Of a DNA stretch of 64,000 nucleotides, positions 1-27,069 are shown one piece after another. Every line of letters begins with the position of its first letter. Position 1 is the first letter of the stretch. The DNA is from Euptelea pleiosperma. Taxonomy: Eukaryota > Streptophyta > Magnoliopsida > Ranunculales > Eupteleaceae. Made by a program: the position numbers and the translations under genes. The notes beneath the pieces are model-generated. The model worked only from the letters and a program-made list of their open reading frames with translations, searched no databases and was not told where the DNA came from. Location: NCBI GenBank assembly GCA_035048495.1, contig CM068545.1, positions 23,594,741 through 23,658,740 of the forward strand, read 5' to 3'.

Positions 1-2747
1 TTCAATCAAATCATATTCACCACAACTCAAACATGTTATAAAATAAATGAGGACAAACCCTCAAAAATCAATTCAAAACAAGCTTGTTTTTATTCTAAGA
101 AATCAAAACATATAAAGGTGTCCAAAATAAGTCTAGGGCTATCTAGCCCTCCTCCACATAAATATCATCATTATCACAAACATCATCAAGTAGATAATTT
201 AAATCCGGATCTACCCAATCATCCGAGTCTTCATAGAAATCATTGGCCAAATCTGAAAAATGTGTCGGCAAATGCCGTGAGTCCAAAAGGACTCAATGTA
301 CCACATATAGTTTGGCATGCATTTTAAATAATCAAAAGAGTTTAAACATGCTAAGCTCATGCAAGATAATTGAAGTCATGAATAAGGCAATAATGCAATA
401 ACATACATGCTCTATGCTCTCACCTCCTGTCCACTCAAACCATACGGTCTCCATCTCCTTCTCTCACACGGGGAGTAACTTCACTGGTCATCTGCAGGAA
501 AAATAATAAAGGTTTGGGGTCTTCTACCCTAGGGCTCCGGGCCCTTCTTAATTATTTTCTTTACTGGGAGAATAACCTCATTGGTCTATATAATAGATAA
601 CCGCACTGGTTTGTATAATATAGAACCTCACACGGGCTAATATATAATCTCTATCACAATGCATAGCTCACTCCCATATGCCCAATTTAACATAAGGCCA
701 TAGGCAATCAAAGTACCCACAGGGCATGAAAATAAGGACATAGGCCACCATAGTACCCATAGGGCATTCAAAATATGATATCAAAATCATTGATAATCAC
801 ATATGATTAACAAAAGCCAAATATCATAGAAGACAATTAATCTAACATATAGTATTCACATAGAATAAATAATTATGAAAAATCAAAAGACATGTCTAGA
901 TTACTCATAGTTATCACACACCTTTTTTATTCACTTTATAGAAAAAGGAAATTTTTTCTGAATTTGAAAGTGATCAAATCGGACTCTACTCGGAGTATGT
1001 TGTTATCCTCGGTGTCCCCTTCAATTCTCCTTTTTACTTTGAATTCGATCGGAGTTCAGATGAAGGCTTAATCGAAGTTCTCCCACTTCTTTAATGGAAT
1101 TTTGTGATGGAGTTTTAATGGAAGCTGAAAGAGATAAAAGATAAAAGAATTAAGGAAAGAGAAGAGATGTTTTTAAAAATAACAATAGGATCTAGAAATA
1201 TTGGTTATTGATAATTTTATTAGGTTGTCTTATTTAAATAGGACAAGAGAGGGAATGTTTAAAATTTGAATTGAGAGACTTTCTCAAGTTGTTGAGCAAC
1301 AAAAGGGAATGGGTAAAATTCGTAATTCTCAAAGGGGTAACTTTTTCAACCCTCAAAAACTCATATTTTGAATTACTAATAAGTTAGAAATAGGCCCAAG
1401 GCTCATGGATATCAACTGGGATTCATTTAAGGTTATTCTGAAGCCCAAAATGACTCTAAATTGGTCATACGAGCCCACCCAACAATTATAATTCAATTAA
1501 TAATGTAATTACTTATATTAATAATTAAAATAGTTATTAATTACAATTATGCCATATTCCCTTAAATGTGATAGTTTGATATTATTAATATATATAAGCA
1601 TTAAACTATACTTTATAATATATTAATACACAACATTCATTAATTAATTTATATCAATCATATCATAAAATTTAAAAGTTCATAATTAATAAGATGTTGA
1701 CACTTGTTATACATCTAAAATTCAAATAAAATATTCTAGTACATAAAATTTTAACAATTGGTCAAAGTCTCAAAAAAGGGTCAACCTTTCGTCGAATTGA
1801 CTTGAAACTTGTTCTACGGGTTCCGTATTCATTTCAAATTTATTTAAAAATATAAAACGACGAAAAAATTCAAAAATTATAAAAATACATTTTTTTTTAA
1901 AAATGTTCGTTACAGTTTTAAAGTCCCTTTATAAGGTCTAGAAGTCCTAAGACACGGGTCCCACCTAAAATTTAGCCTAAAAATAAAGAAAATAAAGTTG
2001 GTTATATTATTAGATATTTAAGATCTATATAAATATACGATCGTGTTGGAACTGTACGTTCATCGATCGGAGGTCAAACGAATTTTCTAGGATAGTCTAC
2101 TCTTCCGGGTCCCATAAAATCCTAATTTTTGAAGTTGTTAGAATATAACCAAAATTGATATATATGATATCTAAACATAAATATAACAACAGAAGTCTAA
2201 AATTTTTTTTTGTAAAATTATCATAATACCCGAGAACAAATGTTTGGGGTATTATAAAAGAGATCTCTAACTCCATCAAAAGAATCAAGTTCGTTCTTTC
2301 TAATGTTAAACTGTAAATAATTGAACCATGTGGGAGAAAAATTATTGCAAAGTACAGTGGATTACTGCTTGCTATTATTGTATTAGGTAGTCTTTTATGT
2401 GTAAAAGATAAGACACCTATTGCGTGGTCCAAAGTACTTGATAATGCAAATTGGCAGTTAACTCTAATACCCTACTAAATGTGAATTACTCTAACACTCT
2501 TAGAAAAAGTTCAGGGTATTACAATATTACCCTAGAATAAAATCAAACATTTTAAGGTTAATTGTAAAACTCCAGGACTACTTAAACCTAAAAAAATACC
2601 TTTAGATGTCCAACATAAATGGATTGCTAGGTATAATATCTTAAACTTGACTATAAAATATAAAAATAATAGATCTCTTATTTTATGGAACATTTATTGA
2701 ATTTGTCTCTAATAAAATTAATTAATTTAATGTTACGTTAATTAAGA
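1..2747. other. Gene-free AT-rich stretch, transposon-like
   Basis: I see no supportable gene here. The short open frames lack recognisable motifs. Low-copy internal repetition is visible at about 690-770, where a phrase of the type cataggc...gtaccca.agggcat occurs twice. The composition (AT-rich, scattered long A/T runs) resembles decayed LTR-retrotransposon sequence, but I could not define ends, a primer-binding site or coding domains. The last bases, from about 2748, read into the hAT transposase relic described next. Confidence 0.5.
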
Positions 2748-4131
2748 ATTTTTTTACAAGATTTTCACGATGCAACTAAGACTTTTTTGGGAACTTATTA
2801 CCCTACATCTTCTAAAATTGTACATCAATTGTTAAACATAGTTTTTACTTTTCAACAACACCAATTTGATCCTAATTTTACTTCAATTATGGAAGTAATG
2901 AAAGAAAAATTTGACAAATATTGGGGAGAAGTATCTGATATTCGCTTAAAAGTGCGTATTTTCCACTGTTATCTTCTAAGCGTTTTCACACTCTCCTACA
3001 TTAAAATGCTCTATTTATCTACTTTTCTATGTAAGAGTATCTTTTGTTGCGTAGAACATACTTTTCTGGACGAAATGGTATATTTGCATGCATTAAACAC
3101 ATTTTTGAAAGTCTAGACATTGAGTCGTTCTGATAAAGTCTCATTACTCGCTTCTTCTGTCGCAGGAAACCCCGATGGGACAATTCTCGAGACTTGCGAG
3201 CCCACATCTATCAGGAAAGCCCATTATCAAAGCTTAAAGAGCCCACATACTATGACTAGAAGATATGGGCCAAATATGGGCTGAATAAGAGGACCAAAAA
3301 GTTGGCCCAAAGAACGAAGAGAGTAGGAGAGCCAATGACCAAGAGACGGACCAAAGCGTTTAAAGCCACATGAGTCAGCAAAGAATGATAGTCTATTCTA
3401 CTGGAGAAGCGTGAGGATGGTCACAGTGAAGACCAAGGTTCCAGACCCTCTGCCAATACTTTTATCTCCATTTTTTGATATTTTCTCTCTCATCTCTCCT
3501 TATTCTCTCTCTCTTCATCTCTCGATCCTCGAATCTACTGACCTAACCCCAGAACTCCTACCCATTGGCTCTATCTCATCTCCCTTAGCTTTCTAACCGT
3601 TGGATCTTCAATCGGACCGTTGGATCTTCCACCGGACCGTTGGATCTCTCTAGATTCGTCGATCTACCAATCTGGGTCCCAATCAAGTCACCATCCATCC
3701 GATCGCCATCAGATTGTCTGTCACATCATCTTGTGAGATGATGGACATCATCAATCCATGTGGGCCAGTAGCCGGGCCCATCATCATCGACCCGCTGTCC
3801 GACTAGTTAGTGGACCCCGTGAATTTCAAAATAATTTTAATTAAATTTTAAAAAATGGGGGGTCCACTAAATGGGGAAATTCCACAAAGAAAAGTAGTGT
3901 TTTACTTAAAATATATATATATATATTTTCTTATTTTTTATTTTCAAAAAATCCCTATTTCCATTAAAGGAAATAGGGAGCTTTAAAAGGGGAAGGAGAA
4001 GGGTTCGTTTGAACCCTTATCCCTCTCCCTTCTCCTCCTCTCCTTCCCCCTATCCTTTCCCTTCTTCCCCCCCCCCACTTTCTTCTCCTCTTCTTCCTCA
4101 TTTCTTCTTCGTCTCCTTCCCCATTCTTCGT

Positions 4132-4298
4132 CGGAGTTGCAGGTTTGCAACTCCGGCCGTTTGTCTCCTCCTTCTTCTTTTCTTGTTCTTCTTCTCCTCC
4201 TCCGGCCACTGCCCAACCCCCTGCTCACCACGCCAAGAATCTTCTTCTTCTTCTTCTTCTTCTTTGCTTCCGCCGGAGTTGCAGGCTTGCAACTCCGG
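4132..4298. repeat. Duplicated perfect hairpin inside the solo LTR
   Basis: A 10-bp arm hairpin, CGGAGTTGCA / TGCAACTCCG with loop GGTT, occupies 4132-4155. A second copy with 11-bp arms (CCGGAGTTGCA / TGCAACTCCGG, loop GGCT) occupies 4273-4298. Both are followed by CCGTT. They flank a pyrimidine-rich segment that includes the TTC microsatellite. The function is unknown; an RNA structure in the retrotransposon leader is one possibility. Confidence 0.75.
4240..4264. repeat. (TTC)n microsatellite
   Basis: About eight consecutive TTC units lie in the pyrimidine-rich core of the solo LTR. They are responsible for several spurious Ser-, Leu- or Lys/Glu-rich open frames on both strands. Confidence 0.9.
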
Positions 4299-6074
4299 CC
4301 GTTCTTCTTTTTACTTCTCCCCCACGGCTTGCCCCCTCGCCTGCCACGCTGAACGACCATAGTTTTGCCTCCACCTGCTAGGACGCCTGCTGCTGCTCGT
4401 GCAGCACCATTGCTGCTCCGCCCAACTCCTCCTTCACGTTGCTCCACCGCCCAGCGCCGGCAACACCACCACCCTGCTCCGCCATTCACTACAACTCCCC
4501 TTCTCTACCTCTTCCACGATCAGGTAGGTGCCTCCCTTCTCTATTGCAGACCTGTGTTTTTCCCCTTTGCTGGATCTCCATCATCACTCCCACTACCATC
4601 TTCTCCACACTCTCAATCCCGACCACCATTGGAGGTGGTCCGCCTTGGTTTACAACGCCCTCACCTTCACCTTTGCCGCTGCAAGTTCCACCTGCATCTC
4701 GCCGGTGGACCACCGTCCACCATAAAAAAAAAAAAAAAAAAGAATAGAGAAAGAAGAAAGGAGGGCGTCTTTCACCACCTGTGAGCCACCGCTTGCCGTG
4801 CTCTTCACCAAAGTTCAATCCATGCCCGACACTCCTCTTCCATCTATATGGTTGACTCGGGGTCATCTTCCACCGAAGCACACCTTGGAACACCACCATC
4901 GCATTCACCCTTTCGGCCACTTCTCTTGTTAGTGATCCTCTCATGGCCGAATCACTCCGTGACCATCTTCGTGGTCGACTAAGGTAACTTCTCTCTTTCT
5001 TTTTCTCATCTCTCTACCTTTCTCTCTCTAGGATAGGTCTTCCTCTTCCTACTTTTCTCACATACTTTCATTCTTCTTTCTCTCTCTCTCTATCTCTACA
5101 ATCTCCTCTTTACTTTCTCTCTCTAGATTTCTCTACTTTCTCTCTCTAGTTCTCTCTTTCTCTCTCTAGTTTATTCTTTTTTTTATGCTTTATAATTTAG
5201 TTATTTTTACTTGATTGTAAGAGACATGTTCGATTGAATGAAGTTGATTTGAATAATATTATGTTCCATTCTCTGCAAATTTTCCGTCATTTTATGTTCA
5301 TTATTGTACTAACCCGACTAATCCCGAGTGCAGATCAACATCCGACACAATTCACTGTACAAAATTGCTCATTCTACAGGTTAAAAGTCTCGGATTAATT
5401 ACAAATGTATTGAAATTAGGGTTTCCGTAACCAACGACGCGGAAAAATCTTAGTTTCAGTATCCTTAGATTTTTCATTAGCCATTATAATAGGACCCAAG
5501 TATAAATTAACACTTTTAAAAGTTCTCTATGAAGCAATGGGATGTTTGAAATAATCTTTTGAAAATTGTAAACTATTTTAAGATAACTTTTTAAATAATA
5601 TAAGATCCAATTAGAAAATTCTGTAGTTGGACCTAGTGAAGCTTCTTCCAATTCGTCCCAAGCAAGTGATCAAGTATGTGTATTTGTTAAGAAATATATC
5701 TTCTCATGGCGGTACTACATCTAAATTGCAGTGCTATCTTGATCAAACCATCATTGAGAATGATGATGAGGTTGGATTTGATATATTGGTATGGTGGAAG
5801 AAACAAGAAATCAAATTTTCTATTCTCTCAACCATGGCCCATGATCTACTAATAGTTCACGATTTCACTGTTACTTCAAAGACAGTGTTTAACATATATA
5901 GGTGGACGCATACTAGATGATTATAGGAGATGCTTGGCATCAAATATTGTCAAAATTGTAGTATGTCTGAAAGGTTGGTACCTTGCAGAAGATTGAGTTC
6001 AAGACACTCCACACATCCCAGTCCGAGATATAAATCAAATGATGCAAGATTTGAACATGGATACTAATAAATAA

Positions 6075-8215
6075 TGTAATTTGTACCATTGATATCAATT
6101 TTTTCTATTTTATAATTTTGTAAGTTAACTTGTTCTTTTAAATTTGGTGGAATAGTGCACGTTATAGACAAATGAGTGGGTGACAACCTAGTTGGGATGT
6201 ACTCATCTAGTTGTGATGCAATTCCTCACCCCTAAGTTTGTAATGTATAAATTATTGATGTATGTACACATTTTAAATATTATACAATGATCATTTTGTA
6301 TTTACATAAAAGTTTTCTTATATTTATACAAATATAAATAATTAAATAACCAAATATATAGTTTTTCTAGTGTTAAACTGTAAATAATTGAATATACAAA
6401 TTTTTTTAAAATGTTACTAATATTTTTTAATTTTTTAATGTTAAAAAAGATTTAAATGCAACCAGGCCCACCCCCTACGGGTCTGGGCCCAAGCCTTGGA
6501 GCTCGGTTTGACCATGCTCAACCCGAGTTCAACTCGCCACATGCTTCGGGTTGGGTCGGATGTAAAGGTCAATCGATCAAACTTAGGGTAATGCATATCC
6601 TTGTACAGTTTTAGAAAAACTCTATTTTTTCTTCTCCGGTCGATCGAATGTAAAGGTCAATCGCCACATGTAACGCGTATCCTTATATAGTTTTAGAAAA
6701 ACTCTATTTTTTCTTCTCCAATTGATCAAATATAAATATCAATCGATCGGATGTGTCATTTTTCTTCTCCAATCAATCAAACTTTGATTGCTCGATCAAT
6801 TGGAGGTGTTGTACGATGAATTCAAAAAGTAATTTTCTACTATTTTTTAAACTTTTTCCGTGTGTCTATTTGTATTCTTTATATTAATCAATCAATGAGT
6901 ATGGAGTCACTTTTGGCATCTCATGGCTCCACTCACTAGAACGTTTCAGAGTTGTAGATGAGAATGGAGTATGAGCTCCCTTTTATTCATATGACTAGTC
7001 GAACTTCAACTACTGATGTTTTCTCACTTTGGGCTTATAGATCATCCTCCAAACTTTTTGGTGCCTTATGATATGTCTCTTGTTGACCCCAATAGTAGTC
7101 TAGGAACTTTTATTTCTTTTTGTTTTTTTGCAGATCCTGATTTTTTATTGAGGAGAACTAAATTATCATTTTACATCTTGTATTAGTCTCTTTGGCTATT
7201 TACTTGTGATTCATTTTTACTTTGCCTTAATAGCTTAGAATTATACTAATTGTTGCATTCCTAGAGTGTTTGAATTTATTATTTGTCATTATGTGACAAA
7301 AGGGAGAGAAGTGAGACTATCTTCAAATATTAAGGGGGAAAGAGGATTTTCCTTCATTTTCTTTCTAAGGGAGATAGCTTGCTAGTTTACATTCAGGCAA
7401 ATTCATTATTGAGCATTGGGACCATTGCACTAACCACAAGAATGGCCAACCTATACGCCAAAAATTCAATATGATAGGTATCCTGAGTCATTCGATTTGA
7501 GCATTTATCTTCTTTATGTGCTAATGCGTTCGCTTGTCCAAGAAACCCTTGATAAAAAATACCCAAAACCAATGGCTAGTAATCACATATGAAGCTGATT
7601 TTTTGCGTGAGGGCTCATTGAGGAGTTGGCTAAACATCCATTTGTCAGTGGATCCAAGGGTCATGCAGTGGGACCAATTTTTTCATCCTAAATGAAATGA
7701 AGCTAGACCAATACTCAACTTTCCTCAGCATGCAACACCACCTATAAATCCACACAATGACGATGCATGTGCACCTTACAAATGAAAGAATAAATGTAAA
7801 AATAAATTTAAAAATGAAAGAATAAATGTTTATAAATTTAAAGAATCAAATGGTCATATTAGGAATAAGGATATTTTAATAAGAGATGAACATTGAATGA
7901 GTTGCAGGGTGACGTGTGCTTTGAAACAAAAAGACAGCCCTCGTAAGTGAATCAATTAAAGAAAAGAAAAGAAACAAAAATAAGGAGATTTATGAAAATA
8001 TAAAAAATAGAGTTAGCAACGCACTAAGGTCTCCGTCTATTAATAAGGACGTGTTTGATTGCCAAGGGGGAAAATTGCATTTTCCTTGTGAAAACAAAAT
8101 TGTCCATTTTTCCATACTAAGCCCAGAATTCATTTCCCATTTAACATTCTCCTTTATTTTCTCACATGGTTGAAAACTTGAAATATGTGTTCTCCGTTAT
8201 AATCAATCGCATAGA
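6075..8215. other. No gene seen; hAT 3' flank and low-complexity sequence
   Basis: No coding region is supported. The segment following the hAT transposase relic includes a GC-rich patch at about 6462-6560 with repeated gggcc and cgggttgggtcgg words. Such patches are common in terminal regions of plant hAT elements, so this may be the 3' end of the element whose transposase lies just upstream (inference). An 88-bp-period tandem repeat follows at 6560. The rest is AT-rich sequence without features. Confidence 0.4.
6560..6735. repeat. Two-copy tandem repeat, period about 88 bp
   Basis: The phrase ATGTAAAGGTCAATCG recurs at 6560 and 6648. Each copy continues with a diverged stretch and then a well-conserved segment, TTTTAGAAAAACTC followed by TATTTTTTCTTCTCC. 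Several TCGATCGA/TTGATCAA palindromes lie in and after the array (6566-6800). There is no coding potential. Confidence 0.75.
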
Positions 8216-8217
8216 CA

Positions 8218-8460
8218 TTGGCCGCGTGGTGCACTTTAGATACCACTGACCGTATTGATGCTTGTACCATCCTGACTTACAAATCAAAAATCAGCTTGAT
8301 TGGTGATTTCTAACCGTTGGATCTGAGTATCCACCGGTGTAAAAGACTCAAAGCGAACAGTTATACATACCAATCATGCTGAGTCTAGATCCCTAGGTCC
8401 ACCTAGGGATACGGTCAGTGGTCTCTAAGAGTGTTCCACGTGGCTCAGACGTCATGAAAA
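8218..8460. mobile_element. Foldback MITE, family B (copy 1)
   Basis: This copy carries inverted versions of a motif set seen in several places in the window: a gtcagtg/cactgac block near each end, inner blocks of the type aaaatcagcttgattggtgatttctaaccgttgg, and a tccacctaggga block. Related copies are at 8571-8905, about 34468-34745, 38976-39455, 56740-57385 (two) and 62880-63165. No coding capacity. Boundaries are approximate and no target duplication was identified. Confidence 0.55.
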
Positions 8461-8570
8461 AGTCCGTCATCAAAGATTCCACTATTTTTAAAGTGGAATA
8501 AAGGAGTTTGTCATACCTTGTTACATCTTTTTCCTTTTTGGTAGTGATGTAACAAGGTATACTTGAGATC

Positions 8571-8905
8571 TTGTCATTTGGGGAAGCGGCATTTTTGGTA
8601 GTCACCACTGCCATCTGGGCCCACTGACCGGATGGATGTTTAGCCCACCCCTTAATAGGCATTCGTACGAAAAATCAGCTTGTTTAATGATTTTTATCCG
8701 TTGGGTTTAGTACTCAAAAAATGGTTGCATTCAACGGTTATAAGAGCGCCTTAAAAGGTGCTAAAAAGTGTAATCTAATGGTTAAAGATCACCAATCAAG
8801 GTGATTTTTGGTATGTATATCCACCAAGGAGTGGGATAAACATCCAAGCGGTCAGTGGGCCCAGATGGCAGCGGTGACTACCAAAAATGCCGCTTCCGCA
8901 AATGA
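8571..8905. mobile_element. Foldback MITE, family B (copy 2) with long inverted ends
   Basis: The left end (about 8574-8640, including GAAGCGGCATTTTTGGTAGT and CTGGGCCCACTGACCG) is repeated inverted at about 8836-8903 with few mismatches, giving terminal inverted repeats of roughly 65 bp. A 28-bp exact direct repeat starting CATACCTTGTTACATC occurs at 8512-8539 and 8917-8944, outside the inverted ends. An inverted partner of its start (GATGTAACAAGGTAT) lies at 8547-8561. The element is non-coding and lies about 370 bp upstream of the KATNAL2-like start codon. Confidence 0.7.
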
Positions 8906-9184
8906 ACAGTTTCAGGCATACCTTGTTACATCTTTTTCCTTTTTAAATTTTGCACGTGCTCGCTAATAAATAGCTAAAAAGACGAAGTGATACTGTCATC
9001 CTTAGGTTCAGACTGCTGATTTCCTCGAGTTAGATATCAGAAATCTCGAAGACCATCCAACAGTCTACACTCAGGGACGACAACTCATTTCCAAATAAAT
9101 AAAAGTGCACGTTACCCTCTGCGCCGTAGAGAGAGAGAAAGAGAAAGAGGGACAAGATTCTAAAACCATTGGCATGCTCTTTTA

Positions 9185-9266
9185 GTTCCAGTAGAGAGAG
9201 AGAGAGAGAGAGTGTGTTGTTTTTCAGATCTCTCTTTTCTTCTCCTTTCTCTAGAGATTATCAGCA
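9185..9266 (+). promoter_or_regulatory. Probable 5' UTR of the KATNAL2-like gene with (GA)n tract
   Basis: A pure (AG)n tract of about ten units (about 9192-9212) lies 55-75 bp before the ATG at 9267, with a shorter purine-rich run at 9127-9150. GA/CT tracts are common in plant 5' leaders and core promoters. No convincing TATA box could be placed, so the transcription start is not fixed. The feature is inferred from position and composition only. Confidence 0.4.
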
Positions 9267-24860
<15,594 letters not shown>

Positions 24861-27069
24861 AGGCTAAGCTGCGTTTCTTTCCAAACTGTTACATCCTTTC
24901 CAACATTTATATAGTTGTACATTTTTTTTGCCTCCATGAGTTTTAGGCAGCACATGCATTTTTGGACAAGTATTTTGGAGTTTTGTAGTTTGGCCATTCC
25001 CTTTCAATAGTTTGACATGTTGTTGAACCAAGTTCCCCATTATCAATGATTCAATATCCAAGAATTTGTTTGAGGTTGAAATCAACTCTATTCCCTGATC
25101 TTAGGAAAGTTAATTAATGCGAGCAAGTTAATCTGCCTGAAGGTGAGGGACAAGCAGGAGGTGTAGGTCTAAGCTTCTTAGCCACTCTTTAAGTATCTCT
25201 AGAAATCGAGATGGAAAGACGATACAGTTAAAATTCAGGTCCAAAACCTTTCTTGGCTTTATACCCCTGCCTTTTTCTCTCTTTTTTTTTTTCCATTTTA
25301 TATGACAAACTACCTATGTTTTACTTTGCCATCATCGTTTTCATATTGCCTTGTACTATTTGGGGTCGGCAACACGTTCCTATCTAGTTATATCTTGGAC
25401 AAGGCACGTCTTTGGATCCTTTCTCACAACCTCAACACTTGTTATGTTCAGTCTTCTTGGCCATCATCTCTAACACTAACCTAAATTCCCTTCCCTAAAA
25501 TAGGGTGGAAAATGTAAAAATCCATCTCCAACATTGAGTTATTCCACTCAATGTCATCCCTCTTTTCATTTAATGCCACCTATGTCCCTCCTTTTCATTT
25601 CAGGGGACCCCCTTTTTTCTGACCCCTCTCGTGTTCATGTGCTTGGCCATTGGATTCTTGGAATCCAACGGTGGTTGTCAGCGCCGAGCTGGCATAACTT
25701 TTTCACTTTTAGGGGGCACGCTGACAACCACCGTTGGATTCATGAAATCCACGGCCGAGCGTGCGAACACTAAGAGGGGTCAGAAAAAAGGGGGTCCCCG
25801 GAGCCTGAGCCAAATATCATAACCTAGTTACATGATGAGAAGCTATATGCCCAGGCAGTTTTTTTCATATTTCCAAGGTACTATAATGCAAATGGAAAAG
25901 ATGACTTTAAGGTTCAATTCACCGGCAATTTGGTTAAGCGCGAGACAAACGAAGGCAGTCCTTTGCTTTGCCTTCCAGGAAACAAAGCCAAAGCCTGTTA
26001 TATTTCGTAATCTTGAGAATATAACATGTAGACTCTGACAAGGGACGTGTATATTTTGAGACCTGGCATAGGCCTTGTCATATTCCAGGGATTAGTCTGA
26101 TTAAGGAGCCCACCTGAGTCATGCAATCCAGTTCGGAAGATTCATCATAAAAGTGACAACTCTGCCTCTACAAGAATTTTGTGGTAACTTCTAAAGCATG
26201 ACGAGGAAAAGTCACCAAAAATTGTAACGTCTTGCAGACATAGGTACAGAAACCCACGGCATTTTTCAGCAACTTATATTCATCTCAAATTCTTTTTTCA
26301 TTTTTATTGGGTGTTTTTTTGTTGGCAAAGACAAAAATTCCTAGGTTTCCATCAGGAAAGCTTGAGAAAAAAAATATGCATATACAATACTCAAAAGCTT
26401 GAAATATCAAATGGTCTAGTCATGAACTATACACATTGCACATAGAACTATTAGGAGGATTGCTTTCTGCTTTTTCCGTGACCCATTACTCTGTCTTACA
26501 AGTTCAAGCTTTATTAAAATCTACCAAGGCTTCTGTTATTTTTGTAACTGAGATTAGTCTGCCTTAAAGTTAGAGCTTCATGAAAATCACCTAGAAAAGG
26601 CTTAGATTCAAGGCTGCTGCCATTACCGTCGCATTTAGAAGTTAAATCACAAAAGTGCTCTTATCCAACTTTTTTTTCAACTTCAACCCACTCAATAAAT
26701 ACACTTGTGTGAGCTCCACCTGGTTCACCTACTAATTTTTACCAGATTGCTCTCATTCAATCCAGTCTGCCTCATAACTTGGTACTAGTGTCTTCCTACA
26801 ATCTTAATTACATTTCTTCAGCCGTCAGAACAAAAAGGAGCTCAACACTTCACACTTAATTTTAAACATGCTATCATGATGCCAGTATACATAAAAAAAA
26901 AAAAAAAAAACCCAGAAATCCTGAATTTTTTGCAGGTTATGATTAATTACAGTGAGAAGATTCGGGCAATTTATCTGACTTGCTGTTGTGACTATAACTT
27001 GACGATGAGCATGCACGAAAGGTTAATTGCTCTCAAAAATACTCGTCAACAAGCAAAAAGAGAGCAATT
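24861..27069. other. Intergenic region between convergent genes
   Basis: This region holds the 3' flanks of KATNAL2 (from the left) and CacyBP (from the right) with no further gene. It contains the 197-bp MITE (25603-25799) and an A-homopolymer at about 26890-26908. Short open frames here have no recognisable motif and no conserved splice context. No convincing poly(A) signal could be assigned for either gene by eye. Confidence 0.5.
25603..25799. mobile_element. Foldback MITE between KATNAL2 and CacyBP
   Basis: The outer inverted repeat of 27 bp begins GGGGACCCCCTTTTTTCTGA and is matched at the right end. An inner inverted pair (CCAACGGTGGTTGTCAGC / GCTGACAACCACCGTTGG) lies at 25666-25740. 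The element is 197 bp with no coding capacity. It lies downstream of both convergent genes. Confidence 0.8.

Larger units (their letters stand above)
2936..5458. mobile_element. Solo LTR (2523 bp) with 5-bp target-site duplication
   Basis: The sequence begins TGATATTCGC at 2936 and ends ...TTTCA at 5458, so it has TG...CA ends. The bases immediately outside are GTATC on both sides (2931-2935 and 5459-5463). Removing the insert and one GTATC restores an open hAT transposase frame, which fixes both boundaries independently. No gag, pol, integrase or second LTR is present, so this is a solo LTR, presumably left by recombination between two LTRs. The central part (about 4010-5180) is strongly pyrimidine-rich on the + strand and holds a TTC microsatellite and two copies of a hairpin. 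The orientation of the parent element is unknown. The length is at the large end for plant LTRs, as in some Ty3/gypsy lineages (inference). Confidence 0.85.
2748..6074 (+). pseudogene. hAT-superfamily transposase relic (RICESLEEPER/DAYSLEEPER-like), split by a solo LTR
   Basis: Two blocks of one transposase lie either side of an LTR insertion. Block 1 (2748-2935) reads FLQDFHDATKTFLGTYYPTS and continues to a conserved EVMKEKFDKYWGEV. Block 2 (5464-6074) resumes with SLDFSLAIIIGPKYKL and then gives the C-terminal hAT dimerisation region (LQCYLDQ..., FDILVWWKKQEIKF). Joining at the 5-bp target duplication keeps the frame open across the scar (...WGEVSLDFSLAII...). The relic is dead for other reasons: stops after about 5537, a frame change near 5918 before GRILDDYRRCLASNIV, and an internal stop near 5996. 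The final stop is at 6072-6074. The N-terminal zinc finger and the DDE region upstream are missing. The assignment rests on recognised hAT motifs; the subfamily name is an inference. Confidence 0.8.

Noticed and set aside
3964..4489. Lys/Arg/Glu-rich and Ser/Leu/Pro-rich open frames on both strands (up to 168 codons)
   Set aside because: They come from the pyrimidine-rich core and TTC repeat of the solo LTR; several overlapping frames are open at once and none has a domain.
4489..4944. 151-codon frame on the - strand
   Set aside because: Lies in the same low-complexity LTR core, with a poly(A)-encoded Phe run, and has no family motif.
6560..6735. Possible CRISPR-like or regulatory repeat array
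   Set aside because: Only two units, no uniform spacers, and a plant nuclear context; an ordinary tandem duplication.
8393..8662. 89-codon frame on the - strand
   Set aside because: Covers the end of one family B MITE and the start of the next; not conserved as protein.
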